A stretch of 64,000 bases of DNA, taken from contig NC_040027.1 in NCBI RefSeq assembly GCF_000972845.2, positions 10,717,760-10,781,759 of the forward strand, in the 5' to 3' direction. The translations under genes and the position numbers were made by a program. This document shows, one piece after another, positions 39,041 through 52,269 of the stretch. The notes below the pieces were generated by a model. That model ran no database searches and was not told the DNA's origin. It worked only from the letters and a program-made list of their open reading frames with translations. The DNA is from Larimichthys crocea (Eukaryota; Chordata; Actinopteri; Sciaenidae). Position 1 is the stretch's first letter; each line of letters begins with the position of its first letter.

Positions 39041-39860
39041 TTAAAAATCGATCCTTAAAATACCTCGAAGCCAGTGCAGGGACTTAAGAACAGCAATGAT
39101 GTGAGCTCGATGTTGGAGCTCAGTTAAATCTGCCAGCAGCATTTTGTAAGCTGAAATTATTTTACAGACTTTTGAGGAGGCTGGAGAGCAATGAATCACA
39201 TTATTTGAGTTTAGTTGTAACAAGAGCATGCTTGTGCTGTTTACTGGGAGAAATAAAAGCTTTGACCTTTGTAATTGTCTTACAAATTAAAGAGGTCCGC
39301 TTTGGATGCATCCTTTATCCAACTGGAAAACGACAACGAAATTTGTTACCTGTGATGAAATCTGCTGAGATCGTGTGGTTAACCATGAGCACAAATTCTC
39401 TCTTTGCTCTTTTGGACCAATAAATAGTACTTGAGTCCAAAGTAGTTAAGCCACAATCATGAGAGGCAACTGGAAGACTGTCTTTACAAGATAAATAACA
39501 GCACTGGCCGTGTATTAAAATCCTTAAAGAGACCAATGTTTACACTCTACCGGTACTTTTGACCTCTTGTAGCCACAAGAGTAATTACTGTCCTCTCTAT
39601 GTAGCAAAAACAGAAGAAGCATGAATTTATTTGAGTCACAAAACCCCTTAGGCCACCTTTGAACAGATAATTGCATTGCCTGAAAATTCATTTATAGGGG
39701 ACTCCAAGGGTGATAAAATACAGTCAATGTCAATGTTGTATAAATATTGTTTACCTAGTGACCATCAAGAGTCAACACTGGTTTCTTTTAACCAAACTGG
39801 TTTGTTTTAACACTAACTAAGTGGTTTTAAATATAATCACATCGTCAGCATAGAGGAGGA
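39041..39860 (-). mobile_element. degenerate antisense LINE (L2-like reverse transcriptase)
   Basis: On the minus strand FFIFLLYADDV is encoded around 39838-39870, giving the reverse transcriptase catalytic YADD box. About 260 codons further on, HIIAVLKSLHWLRGILRIDF is encoded around 39041-39100, matching the conserved LHWL-x-x-R-I block C-terminal to L2-type reverse transcriptases. The interval is riddled with stops. It is a dead copy, in the same orientation as nos1ap. Confidence 0.75.
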
Positions 39861-41642
39861 AGATGAAGAAATCCTCATTAAAAGTCATTTTTGTATCAGT
39901 CCCATGGATACAAAGAAGACCCTTGTTCGGTTGTTTGGTACACGACTTATTGGCCAATGTTCTCAGTAATCCTTTAAAAATGTGACTTAGTCTTAGTCTT
40001 CTGTGTTTTTTTTATACATTTGTCGAACAGACAGTCCCTTGCACCTCACTAATCTTTATCAGTTAAGTCACTTTAAATCAGGACACCTGTCCTGAATCTG
40101 GACATTTCGTGCCCTGAGCCAATTCTCCAATTGATCTCCAATTCCGGTGGCTAACAACACTGCTAAGAGATTTGCCACTCAAATGCAAAGTCTGTATATA
40201 TCCCACTGCTAAGACAGGAAATACTTCTGAAGCTGGACATCTGTCACCATCTCTGTCAAGCTGGCTTTCCCTGTCTCTATCGCTCACCCATCACTTTTCC
40301 TCTCTGTCAGTTCAACTGGATAAATGTCCTCCCTTTGTATCTGTGTCCTTCTATCTCTCTCTGCTTCTACATATATATTTTATTTCTTAGTGGCCATAAG
40401 ATAGGGTCTAGCCTAAAGCGTGATACATTATTTATCCTATATTACCCGAGAGGTTGAGCAGTGCACTTTTCTCCTGAAAGTCTTGGCATAAGTAAAGATG
40501 AGGGACAAGAGGGAGTATAATGCAATCTAGTAAAAAGCAGGGTACACAATGAGAGGATGGCAGAGGAGTTACCTCTGATTAAAGCTTCCCCTCTGTTGAT
40601 TAACTAATTTATTCTCTGTTTACACATTAACCACATCCTCCACATCCATCTCTCAAAGAAAGATATACGTAGTGTCAAAGGGTTTTATTTTATCAGCTAA
40701 CTACTTTAATCATTAGGGTGCAGCCTGGCCTAATGTTCAAACATTTTGATTTCCTCGAGGATATCAGTGGGACAGCCGGGGAGAATAACAGAGGCCAAGG
40801 AGAGTGTGAGTGCACTGCAGACAAACATTATCAGACCAAAATAAGTACCAATCAATGGACAAGTATTTGTGACAGAGTGTGAGAAGCATGAAGTAAGTGG
40901 AGTGTGATGAAATGAAGTCGTGGCGCCTCGCTGACTCTTCTGAACCATTAGCTCGATTTCCAAGCAGTGCGCAAAGCAAGGGCACATCACACAAATCATA
41001 CACAATGCTAAATATGGGCATCAAACCTGAATATTATGTTCAGTACAGAGGGAAATGTGTCCATAGCACTGGGTACAACTGTCAAATAACGAATACTGGG
41101 ATGAAGTGGTTGGTTGGATTCTAGTTTCACATTTAGATTTTGCAAACGTTGGACTTGTTTAAGTTCCTGTGTGGCTGCTTAAGAACTGATGAAGGTCTAT
41201 GATGTTGGGCCCTTATAATATCTGAAACTCTAGTCTGCAGTTTAGTTCTGTGCACACAGAATTACACAAAAACTGTCGAATAATTACAAAACAAAAGTTA
41301 CGTTTCGGTTTCTCTCTGTCACTTTTCTCCTTACCCAGATTCATTAAAATGACATTTCAACTTCAATATCATTTCCTCTTCCTCACAGCCGGACAGCATC
41401 TGACATTAAGCCCTTGTTAGGCGGAGGGAAATGACTGAGTAGCATTGACCCTTTCAGTTAAACTAATAGAGACGTTGGCAGGTGGTATTAAAGAAATTGA
41501 TGTACAAGAAGTTAAGGTGACACCTTCAGGAAATGATCAAAAATGACATTTGAGAAGATGAACACAACGGGCTTGGCCAATGTTATGTCTTTTTGTTCTA
41601 TCTGCAGTAAGGTGGTTGTGGATTTCTGGTTTCCCAGACAGG

Positions 41643-41880
41643 GTGGTACTGTACGCTGGTGGTTAGTGCTGTCAACTTAATGCCAGAAGGTCCTGGTGAA
41701 AGTTCATTCATCACTTGGCCGTGCCTTTCTTGCGTGGAGTTTGCATGTTCTTCACATGGCTGCGTGGGTTTTCTGTTTTCTACCCCAGTCACAAGACATT
41801 AAATTACCTATGAGTGTAATGTGAGTATGAACTTTCTACTGCATGTCTATTCGCCCTGTAACAGACTGGTGGCCTGTTCG
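41643..41880 (+). repeat. dispersed teleost repeat (GTGGTTAGTGCTGTC type)
   Basis: GGTGGTTAGTGCTGTCAACTT, AGAAGGTCCTGGTGAAAG, GTGGAGTTTGCATGTTCTTC and GCTGCGTGGGTTTTCT follow the order of a very common repeat in fish genomes, with a GTGTAATGTGAGTATGAA segment near the right end. Its class is not certain from the sequence alone. Confidence 0.7.
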
Positions 41881-43839
41881 AACGGCGATTACAGAAAATG
41901 ATGGTGGTTATCGTCTATTGTGATCATAGACAGGGTTCAGGTGTAGCTTCACAGATGGCTGAGCAGACAGCAGGTTAACTTGTGTCACATTTCAGAGGCT
42001 GGATGAGGACGCAGCTTACAAAAGCAGTGCAGCATCCTGCAGTGGCCGGACTGAACCTTCCCCTCATCCTCAGAGGAGATGCGTTACACTCACAGAGACC
42101 AAAACTAATGACGCATTTGAGTACTTCTTGTAAACCAGGCATCTCCTGCCAAATAACTGAGTGCAGACACCACAGAGGTCAGGTTTCATGAAATCACAGA
42201 GAGACGGACAGGGAGTGTGTTAGAGAGTGCTGGGAGTGTTAGAGCTGGAGACACTAACCTTTATCTTCAGAAAAAGTACACATTGACCTATAAAACAGGG
42301 CAGCACTAATGACTTCATTCTGTGTCTGAATCTCCGACATCTCACGATCAATATATCATACCATTGATACGTAGTATATGCTCGTCTGTGGTAGATTTCT
42401 GCCTCAGCTGTGAAAGCACTGCAGCCTTGACAAAGAGGTACAGAAATGAATAAGACTGTGAGAGACAAAACTCTAAAGACAGAGGGATCATGTCACTGAG
42501 ATAATGATATTCAATAAAAAGTGCTTAAAGCTATTAAATCCAATTATCTCAACCAAACTGTCTGGAAAACGATACCACCCTCATCGCTGATACGTCTGGA
42601 AATATCCATGTGTCATTTTATATTCTCCTCAATGTCGGTGGAGAAACCATTGATCTTCTGTCATATTCCGGAGCTTTATCCAGACCAACATGGATCCAAT
42701 TTGTTAAATAATATTAGGATTGATTTGGCATCATTATATGAACTATTTATTGTACCTTATATCTTTCTTTGTTCAGAACCAAGAACAATAAATAAATAAA
42801 TGCGATGAATTGAAATTGAATCCAATTTGAACCTCTTATCCACAACACTGCCCATGTTAACATATAAATCCACTTTAGACAGCGATATATACTTGAAGCT
42901 GTCTTTATCTGTGCTGTAGCTCGCTCAGTATTCTCCAGTGTAATTGCCTGTGAGCAAAATGTGATTTTGCATCGCAGAGTGCATTATTTGGGCTTTGCAA
43001 TCATCCTTGATAGCAGAAGGGTCAACTCTTCTTTGCCCAAGCTTGAACAAGTTGAGGCCATTAGCCGAAACTGAATGACAGCATATGGTTGGAGGGCGTC
43101 TGTCCAAAGAACTCAATTAACACTTGACACAATGACCACAGCTCTCTCAACCAGCTGTGGACAGCAGATGAGTCTTTATGCACCATAAACAGCAGATCAA
43201 TAAATACTAACCATTGTTTTTTATGTTTTTATTCTAGTGCGTGTTAAGTGCATTTGCATAGCCACCCTTCATCATGTAGCTTATCAGTATAATTAGAACA
43301 ATAACAACATAAAAAAAGTGCAGCTGCCAGCTGTAAGGTTTCCATCCAGCAGCAGTAGAGGGATGGGATGTGCTGTGTTGTTTAAAAAGGTTTTATGCAT
43401 CGTCATTATTGTCTTCACGTGTCTCTCTTCACGACTGGCTTGTTAAAGTGTTACTGCCTCATGGCGAAGATATGAGATAAAGATTGGACAGAGGCTGCAA
43501 TGATACCAACATACAATACGGTCTACGATACGGTCTAGAGCCGGACTGGATTTACTATGCAAAGTACGAGTTAAGATTGCAAATTCAGCCGACGATTGGA
43601 CGAAACTGTCGTCCTTTGGGTGATGAATGTAATCAATAGGTTTCATGGATTTCATTTTGATTGTTTTGGGTACAAATGGTGGTGCTAAAGGAAAGCTTTG
43701 ATTGGATCAGTTCACCAATATAACCAGAATTATTATGAGGTCCGTGAATTCAAATCTGGGTGGTGGTTTTTCAGGATAAAACAAATCTGTTGTGGGAGAC
43801 TGTGTGATATGGTTTGAAGCTTCATGTGGTGATTTTGTC

Positions 43840-44061
43840 TTAAAGGTGCAGTGTGTATTATATTAGGATGAAATATAATATTCATTACTAGGTTTTCATG
43901 CTTTCATGGAGGTGGCTATGTTGAAACTAAACTAAACAGTGACTCTAGACAGGGCCCTTAAAATGTTTCTTCTTTATACCAAGAAGGTGAGGGTGATGAG
44001 CTTGCAACGCAGCAATCAGACCGCTAGATACAACTAAGTTCTACATACTGGACCTTTAAAG
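43840..44061 (-). repeat. MITE with TTAAAGG termini, copy c
   Basis: The left end TTAAAGGTGCAGTGTGTA and right end TACATACTGGACCTTTAA are inverted repeats of each other. GACTCTAGACAGGGCCCTTA and GCAACGCAGCAATCAGACC in the middle fit the family order in reverse. Confidence 0.75.
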
Positions 44062-47000
44062 AAGCTGGAAGGTGACCATTAACAGTGTATTATTAAAATA
44101 TGTTATTTACTGGGCGATTAATGGTGGATAATACTCAGTCAAAATACATTATTGGGAGATTGGAATTAATTCAATTATTCAATAATTGCTTCTGAATTAC
44201 TGATCATGAAATCCGGTCGATATGGTGTGGTAATTGTTTTCTTGTGGATGATTTTTTAGGTTTTAAGCAGAAGGTGTTTGTGGTGACCAAGCATTCATAG
44301 CGTTGGACTGGATTGTTCGCCCAATAACAGGGTGGAGTGGGTTCAGACCGTCATGACACAGGTTTACCCTACTGACGATGAAGGGTAGGGTAAAACTAAC
44401 CAGTAAAGATGGTGGTGAGGCTAACAAGAAAGGAGATTTAGTAATATTGAACGTCTAAGTTTAGCGGATCATAACATATGAGGGATGTCAGTTTTAAAGC
44501 CAAGATGGAGGCCAACACTTGATAAGCCTTGTTTTTAACCTGACAATTGTTGAGAAGTCCGAGTCGTTCCTGGCAGCGGTTAAAAGCCAATCGATATAAA
44601 GATCAATCTCCAGCCATCCTGGATTGAATTCACACTTAGTTGCACATTTAGGTTTTCATAATGGGATCATGAAGGTGAGGAAGAAAGGAGAGAGAGAGAC
44701 AGTGATGCATTTAAATCATATGGTGAACATGAATGTCTCTGCAAAATTTCATGGCCTTCATTCAAAAAAAGTGTTGACGTCACAGTAAAGGAAAGTCTGG
44801 ACACGTGAGGTCCTGACCTCCATGTTGAGAAAATCCGTCCGGAGCTTCACTCAGACTGGTTTTTGTCTCCTATCCAATCAGACAAAAAACTAAAAACACT
44901 CTTATTATTAGAGGCGTACACACAAAGACAATCGCACGTCTTCCAGCTGCAGCAGCATTCAGTATTCTGATGAACACTTGCTGGTCTCGGCTCTATCACT
45001 CTCACTTCAATTCTATATAATAGAGGCCAGGTCATTCATTAGCCTCCTTTAAACTGCCGATGTGAGGAAGGAAGAAAAGAGTGAGAGCGTACGAGTCTGA
45101 ATGGGACAGAGAGAGATTCACACAGCATGTGTGTCAGCGTATGAACTGATAGACCACTAAAGCCTCTTTATGCCTCTGTGATTTAAAGCCGAGCCATTCT
45201 TCCACTGCTGGTTGTTAAGAGGGAAATAAAGTCTCCTTAATCTCACACTGGCAACCTTCTACACGTCAAAACAAAGCCATACGTGTTTGATATGTATGTC
45301 CATTTCATTATGCCATGAGTGTTTCATTCTTCTTTTGTATTTTTAAATCTTCTACATCCCCCTGAACTCTTTTCTGTTTAGTTTTTATTGTAGTTTTATT
45401 TCTGCCTTCATCCTCTGTGGTCTGAGGAATACTTACACAATGTTTTTGAACTGTTTAAATAATAATATAGTGTTCTTTCCACTTTGTTGTGTTGGTGTAA
45501 GAACAAAAGGTACTGAACTGAATCTTGAAATGATTTCCATTTGCTGTAAACAAACAGTATAATTCTGTTAGACTCACAAAGATCTCAGTTCTTTAAACAA
45601 AGAACTATCCGTTTGCATACTAGCCTGAAAACATTGGATTATGTCCACTTGGGTTATTAATTAAGTTAATAACAGAATAGTTTTCTGAAAATGTCTCTAA
45701 CATAATACCATGTCCTCGTTGGATCCCCATGCATCATACTTTTAACTGTACTCAAGTATTAAAGTAAACTTTTTCTTGATGTCATATTCAATCTGAAACC
45801 ATCCATCAAAAGCAGAAATATCATCAGATCAGACAGGACAGAGGAGACTCTTCACTCAATTTGCCTTCATCGTCTTTCAGTAATGTTTTCCATCAACTTT
45901 TATCATATTCCGTTGCCTGAGTTAAGATCCAGTCTGGTCTAATAGAAGATACGTGCACAACGACCAATCACCATGAGGATGAACAACACTGTACCGAGTT
46001 CACGCTTCCAAACATGAAGTCACTGTCAAATTACAGTTTTAAGTATAGTGTAGGCTAACATAACTCTGACAGTGTTATATATTTTTTACACTTTACATTT
46101 CAGAGAAAAACAGTGTAAACTTTTTCAGTCCTTCCTGCAGCAGTCCAGATTTTATTCCAACCCGAGGCTCTGCACTGCATGTCTTTCCCCGTCTCCTCGG
46201 TTTCCTGGCTGTCTTTGTCCAAGTAAAAGCTTATTACATTTTCAAGTCAGGTTCAGTGCAAATTCCCCAGCATTATATTTAATTTTCAGGAGATTACAAC
46301 ATGATTGGGTACTACAATCCCATTGTACACCACCTGCCCAGCACCAAATGGCAGACAGACAGCGTCTAGCTGGTGAAGAAATCAGAGGCTGTTTTTTGTC
46401 TGAAAGTTATTGGAGACCAAACCAAAGGTGGAAGAAAAAAAAGCAAATACTGGACTCATATAAAACAGGTTGGCATAAACAACTGCAGCTTATATTGCTC
46501 AGTGCTTGCTGGATGAGTAAACAGGCTTGTTTCCTGACAGGTTTATTATTTCAGCTTTAAAAGGTTGTCGTGATATGGCAATGTTGGATTTAGAGCTTCT
46601 TTTGACGTCCTCAAGAGATCCAATAAACTTTGGATAACTTAGTTTTGTTTTCATAGCGCTGGGCGCTTTTCTGCTTTCTGACAATCACCCACACGGAAAG
46701 CAAAAGATCATCTACCAACAAATAATATCTTCCAAACAAATGTCGAATAAATAAAAAGTAACACAGCAGGTGCTTTCAGACTGGGTTTATGTTTAACACC
46801 TAAACCAACTTAGAAATGTCTAGAAATACAATCCAGGCAGTTATGAATGAGTTGTAACTGTAAGACATAATGGTGTTCACCATTAAAAAAGCCCACTCTT
46901 GCTTATAGTCTCCCCATCTCCACTATGCAGCACACATACACACACACACACACGGTTTCTAGCTGAATGGCCTCAGGGCTCGAGTCGCCCCAGAGAATTT

Positions 47001-48055
47001 TGGTATGCGTCACTTTCCATTTTGTCGTCCAAAAAGAGTGTGTGTGTGTGCTCATGTGTCACTGTCGGTCTGTCTGTAAGAGATAATGAGGCAGTGTGTG
47101 CTTCACTCAGCTAACCCCTGGACTTTACCATCAAGTCCCGCGAACTGGCAGCCAAAGTGCAAAACTGGGAGCCCGTTTTTTTTAAAAACTGTGTCACATC
47201 GTTGGACCCGGCAGCGGCAGCACGTCCACCACAAATGGGTTTCTGACTTGCTCCTCAAAAACCTCAACAATGACAGGCCTATAGTGCCAGGAGAAATTAT
47301 TGCTGCCCGACAGCCGTGCGTCTCTTTATTGGAGGTTGTCAGGATGTGGCTCAGACAGTGACATGATTTAAGAGAGGAGGAGGAAACCGCTTTAAACACT
47401 ACACGACTAACAGACTGTGAAAACATTGGAAATGAAACACTTAGCGGCTGCCTTCCCTCATCTCGCCATTATACAGAAAGTCTGACGATGTCGGTTATTG
47501 CACTCACTAATACGATAAGAAATAAAAACAAACACAGGAGTCAGGACTTGTTTTTCTTCTGCTCGCACCTCCTGCACTTTGTTTTCTTAGCAGATCTAAT
47601 TTAGTTTAGCGGTTCACAGTTTCAGGCGGCTCGCGATGACTCCTTTTCATTTCCTAATCATTTAAATTCTCACCACTGTAATGTCAACGAAGAAGAGACA
47701 TTAACGAGACGTACTAATTCAATAACTCCTCTCTGATGCATTTGCATGAGAATAGCTGGATAAACATTTAATGTGAGAGAGATGTTATTATATAACGAGT
47801 TTGTTCAGTCTATTGGCTTGCAATTTTCCTAGTCGAGGCTGCCAATAAACAGAAAACTGGTACACAATGCACATGAGGAAAATTAATCCTTGTGAGTCAG
47901 GCCCCCTTTTAGCTCTGAACGGCAATAACAGGCGAGAAACCTCAGGCAACTTTCTTTTTTTTTCCTGTTTCCTGTACTTTGATATGCTAAGTGCTAAGAT
48001 TGTCTGGATTGAAAAGAAAAAACAATTTTTAAAGATGTTCCTGTGGGACTAAGTT

Positions 48056-48245
48056 TAAGGTCCAGTGTGTCAGATTCAGGGTGTTCTGTTTACAGATTAT
48101 TCATAATAATGTCTTGATGATTGCATAATCACCTCCCAATCGTTATGTTTGTTATCTTATAATGAGCCTTTTATATCTACAGACGCTGCAGGTCCTCTTT
48201 TGTTGAATGGACAAACCAAACACTGGGTCTAGTTTGGACCTTTCA
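48056..48245 (-). repeat. MITE with TTAAAGG termini, copy d (truncated)
   Basis: TTAAGGTCCAGTGTGTCAGA at the left edge, then TTATCTTATAATGAGCCTTT, TATATCTACAGACGCTGCAG and ACAAACCAAACACTGGGTC match the family in reverse order. The right terminus is degraded, though family-like sequence may continue to about 48420. Confidence 0.7.
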
Positions 48246-48632
48246 GATGTTTTGTGTGATTTGCAACCACCAGTTTCTCCTTCATGCCAGGAGGCGGAAG
48301 ATGAGGCAAACTTTGGTTTTCTTCTCAACAACAAGCCTAGAACACGACATATCAAAGTTCAGGAAACAGGAAAGGAAAAAGTTGACCGAGGTTGTTCAAC
48401 TGTAATTGGAACACAGACTTAGTTCAGCCCAAACTTCAGTCATGAGGAAACTAATCTACAGAAACCAAATACCACAATGATTTATGGGACATTAATGAAG
48501 AGTTTCCTGTTTCAGACACACATAATTGGCATTACTTAAACCCAATGGGACCAGGGGCAATCCAGTGTTCTGAGGTTGAGGCTCTTGTTTCTGGATTTAA
48601 AGCTTTGAAACAGCCCTGTTGTCCTTTCTTAC

Positions 48633-48741
48633 CTTCTTCTTGGACTTGAAGACATTGCAGCGAAAGACGTTACTCTGTCCGTCTCTGGCGATGTAGCTGA
48701 AAATCTTCAGATCCTGGGAGTCATGAGACACATAGAATATC
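48633..48741 (-). CDS. nos1ap: nos1ap exon, PTB domain central/C-terminal strands (36 codons + 1 nt)
   Basis: This 109-bp exon has an acceptor ending TCTGTTTCAG and a donor starting GTAAGA. It enters with one base completing a codon (probably the Arg of DPIYR) and then encodes 36 residues starting [16 protein letters not shown] and ending FKSKKK, leaving in phase 0. From memory it differs from human NOS1AP at only about two positions (DGQSNV against DGASNI). It corresponds roughly to human residues 111-146, the part of the PTB fold carrying the later beta strands that line the peptide groove. Conservation is far higher than in the surrounding sequence, where no similar coding is visible. It is the most upstream exon found. 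The basic KSKKK end joins directly to SQAM of the next exon. Confidence 0.96.
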
Positions 48742-48923
48742 CTGAAACAGAATAAAACAGGTCATACATTTAAAATAAAGAATCTGAATATGATGTGAAA
48801 CAGAATCAGAGCCTGGCAGCATTTTCTAAATGTATCCTAAGACGCAGAATGGGCACCGAGCCTGTATCTCTGAGGTTTTAATGTGACAAAAATAAACACT
48901 ATTTTGGGCTGGTTTTAATCCGA

Positions 48924-48950
48924 AGGCAAGAGAGGTGGTGGTGGTGGTGG
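48924..48950 (+). repeat. (GTG)n microsatellite
   Basis: About seven GGT/GTG units in tandem. Confidence 0.85.
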
Positions 48951-50124
48951 TGGTTGGAGAGGGGGCCTCCTCATAAATTTCTCCTTTTTTTCTGGGACTC
49001 TGAGACAAGATGAGTTCAGTGAGACACACTGAAAGCCGGGTAAACATTAATTCAAAGTTTAAAAAAGATACTACAAGTGACAACAGCGATGCATCCCAGC
49101 GTGAGAAGGAGACAGAGGAGGCAAAATACCATTACGACTAAAAATATCCTGCGTGAAGGAGGATGCAGGAGGAACTAAGTCGGAGACAATAATAGAGTTC
49201 TCCTGGTTGGGAAAGACTGTGTGCAACCAAGAGCGAAGAGATACACAATATCCTGCAGAGCAGGTAAAGAGGAAGAAACAGCTTTGGCACCAAAAGGGGA
49301 GAGCAAAAGAAATAATAACCTGCAGGAGGGAGAACATTGCATGAGTTAAGGTCGACGCTAGATCTAATTTACGATGACAAAAGAACACTGCTGGGGAGGT
49401 AAAGCACCGCAGATGACAATATGGTGACAAGGCTAAAACCAAGAAGCTGTAAACAGCCGTGTGGGGAGTCTAAGTGAGACAGGATGTCTAACGTACAAAG
49501 AAAGTTTGAACTTTCTTCAATAATCTACAGGATGGAAGACTCTTTGATTGTGTAACTTTTGTCCTGTGTGGACTTCTTGCCTCCACGTGCAAGTAATACT
49601 GTGGATACGCTTTGTAAGAAACATCATTCCTGCCTGGGACAATATTTTGTTCCACAGCAGGAGGAAGTGAGGTGTTATTTTCCAGAGCATATTGTTTCCA
49701 CATCCACACCGTGGAGTTCACACCCCGTCCTGTGCTTCAAGAGAGAGACTTCTTCAATATTTAAACAACCGAGTGCTTTGAGCGGCCCTGACACAAACAC
49801 AAGAACCTTTAATCTTGTGATTTGATACAGATATGCCTCAGATGCAGCCTGGAATCCTGGGTAACATCGAAGAAATGGGCAATGACGTGGTTTGTGGGCT
49901 GAATGAAGCAGGTGAGCTGTATATAAATTCACCCTCAGTGCAGTTGTCATAGAGACCAAGACTGTTTTTTGTACCAGGCTGTAAACATGTTTATTTCTGC
50001 TGTGATGTTGGACATTTGGACATGTGGACTGACTCGTTTTGTAGCAGTTTTTGGCACTTCCATGTTGACTGCTGTGGTTTAACCCAAGCCAGGCCATACA
50101 ACAACAATAGCAACAATACTGGGT

Positions 50125-50225
50125 TAGATAGGCACTTGTATTGGATCGGCATTGGTCAATAAATCAAAGATCATGTATCAGAATCAGTATTAGGAATAAA
50201 AGAACAGTATCAGAACGTCTTTAAA
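50125..50225 (+). repeat. dispersed repeat (GATCGGCATTGGTCAATA type)
   Basis: TTGTATTGGATCGGCATTGG, TATCAGAATCAGTATTAGG and AACAGTATCAGAACGTC are recognisable as a decayed copy of a teleost repeat built on TATCGGAATCGGTATCGG. The ends are unclear. Confidence 0.5.
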
Positions 50226-52134
50226 ACATTCTGTGTTGGCCAATTTGGGTGTCATGAAGCTCCTAAAGAACATATTTACTAGACTAGATTATAAAAGAGT
50301 GTCATGTTAGTTATTATATACAGTACGAGCTTTAAGATATTCTTATTCCTCAGGTGTTTTATGACCGTGCAGAGCTTTCATCCGCTCCCCTGCACAGGAG
50401 TTCCTTCTCTTAAAAGGGGGCACGACTACCTCGTGCACACTGTTCTGCTTCGCTAATGCAGATTTTCCACTTCTCCCGCTGTGAGATTTAATATTCAAGA
50501 TGAGCTGATGATCACAATACTTAACACGCATTCCTCGCCCCCGTATAATCAAGTTATAATTATAAAACTAGACTCGCAGGCAGCATCATTGTGGGGCTTT
50601 ACAAAGAGGCTGCGTCTCATTGAAAAAGTTTCATAGTAAAGAACTTCACGCTTCGTTCACGGTAAGATGTTTTGACTGCAACCTGAAGATTTTCATCAGC
50701 GCCAACAACCTTATCACTGTGGCAGCTTTTTTGCTTTTTCAAGATTATCATGATGAAACTTGAAGTGTTTACCAGACTTTACAGGAGATTGCATACTCCA
50801 TCTCTAGTTTGGAAGTAAACACCCGACCGAAGAAGCAAAAAAAACAACCTTTAATAAACTTTAATATTGTAAGCGGATGTATAGCTGAATTTTAAAGGTT
50901 GGATGAATGAATACCGCGCTCACGTTGTTGTTAATAGAGTAAACTTAAAATATCAACTGGTTGGAGGAAGTACCGGAAACCTCAGGCAGAACAGCTTCCT
51001 AATTGGGCAATTAGTGCCATAATTAAGTGGTGTGGTGGTATATTTGGGGTAATTTATCACAGTTAGACGGCAGACAACCAGGCGAGAGCAAGAAATTAGG
51101 TACAGATTATGCAAATGACCCTGTTGTCTCAGTTCAAATGTGTTTCCGTTCGTGTTGGTTGTTTGTGTGTATGTGTGTATTGCTGTGTGTAGAAGTCGTG
51201 GGGTCTCACTGATACACTCTGTGACATTTCTGTGGTATTTGTTTTGGCCTTTTCTCTGGGAGCCAGAGTAGCTGAGGTCTTGTGGTACGGATGCTGTCTT
51301 TGTCAACTGTCAAAATACCAGACACAGCTATCTGCAGTGACTCACATAAACACACTTGAACACACTGTGATGTCTGATCCAGTCTACAGCTACAAACAGT
51401 CCAAAAAAAGTCTAAAAGTTTGAGTTTATTACAGCTTGGATTGTTTCTCTTCTCAGAGATCTTTAAGTGAAGTTACAGCGTTTAACAAGTCGTCCACAAT
51501 CTACACAACTCTTACTACAGTTTCATGTAATCACTTCACATGGCTCTTCACTGGGTAACATATTGTAACAGTGAAGTTTTTTATGATGTGTGTTATGCTT
51601 TGGCTTCTGTTTACAAATGTAATATTGTTTTTTAATGGAGCAAATGGAGAAAAAATATATAGGCTATTTGAAATCTGGCTAAAGTCTACAGGGGAATTAA
51701 AAAACTGAGAAAAAAGATTGCAATTTAGACGCCAGATTGTGATTGTAATTAAATAGATGGTGATATTTTTTGGGGGGCCAGCTTGCCAAAAAAAAACAGT
51801 TTCTCTTACTCCTAATAACTTGAATTATTCACCGCATGTTTTATGAAGTGTCGGATCAGTTTCAAACTTTTAAAGATTTGAAACAAATCTGTGATTATAG
51901 GATGGCATGTAAAGATTTTAATATCAATTTATGGAGCAAAGAGAAAAGAAAAATCATAATGTACGACTGAACCAATGACAGGTAAAAGTTTATCTGTTCT
52001 ACTTTATGCTGCTTGTTGAAGGAACATTTTCATTGGTCTGGTCATTGATTACTGTGATCACTATGATCATGTCAGGTCACAAACAAGCCAACGGTTTACA
52101 CAGAGTAGATGTAAAACACGATTCCTTTAAAAAA

Positions 52135-52269
52135 CTGACTCTAGAGACGGACTTTCGTGTTTTTTAATGCCACCTTTGGACGGGGAGTGTGAGGTGAATG
52201 GTATTCAGTCGGTTGCAATCAGCAACTACACCACTAGATGTCACAAAATCCTACACACCGGACCTTTAA
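52135..52269 (-). repeat. MITE with TTAAAGG termini, copy e (truncated)
   Basis: CTGACTCTAGAGACGGACTT, GGTTGCAATCAGCAACTACA and CACCACTAGATGTCACAAAA precede the terminus CTACACACCGGACCTTTAA. Only about half of the element is recognisable. Confidence 0.75.

Larger units (their letters stand above)
35897..48632 (-). other. intron between PTB-strand and PTB-helix exons
   Basis: This intron is 12.7 kb. It holds a GACCAAGAC-rich repeat (37165-37495), a 42-bp tandem duplication (38627-38713), an antisense LINE remnant (39041-39860), a dispersed GTGGTTAG repeat (41643-41880), two TTAAAGG-type MITE copies (43840-44061 and 48056-48245) and a short CA array near 46935. The longest ORF of the window (46072-46560, plus) falls here but has no protein-like signature. 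No extra nos1ap exon was found. Confidence 0.85.

Noticed and set aside
44362..44397. Short hairpin GTTTACCCTACT ... AGGGTAGGGTAAAAC
   Set aside because: The stem is about 12 bp with a bulge and an 8-base loop, has no flanking signals, and hairpins of this size are expected by chance in 64 kb.
46072..46560. 162-codon plus-strand ORF, the longest in the window
   Set aside because: It has no recognisable domain, is antisense inside a nos1ap intron, has Lys- and Ser-rich low-complexity patches, and no splice or promoter context. One ORF this long is expected by chance in 64 kb.
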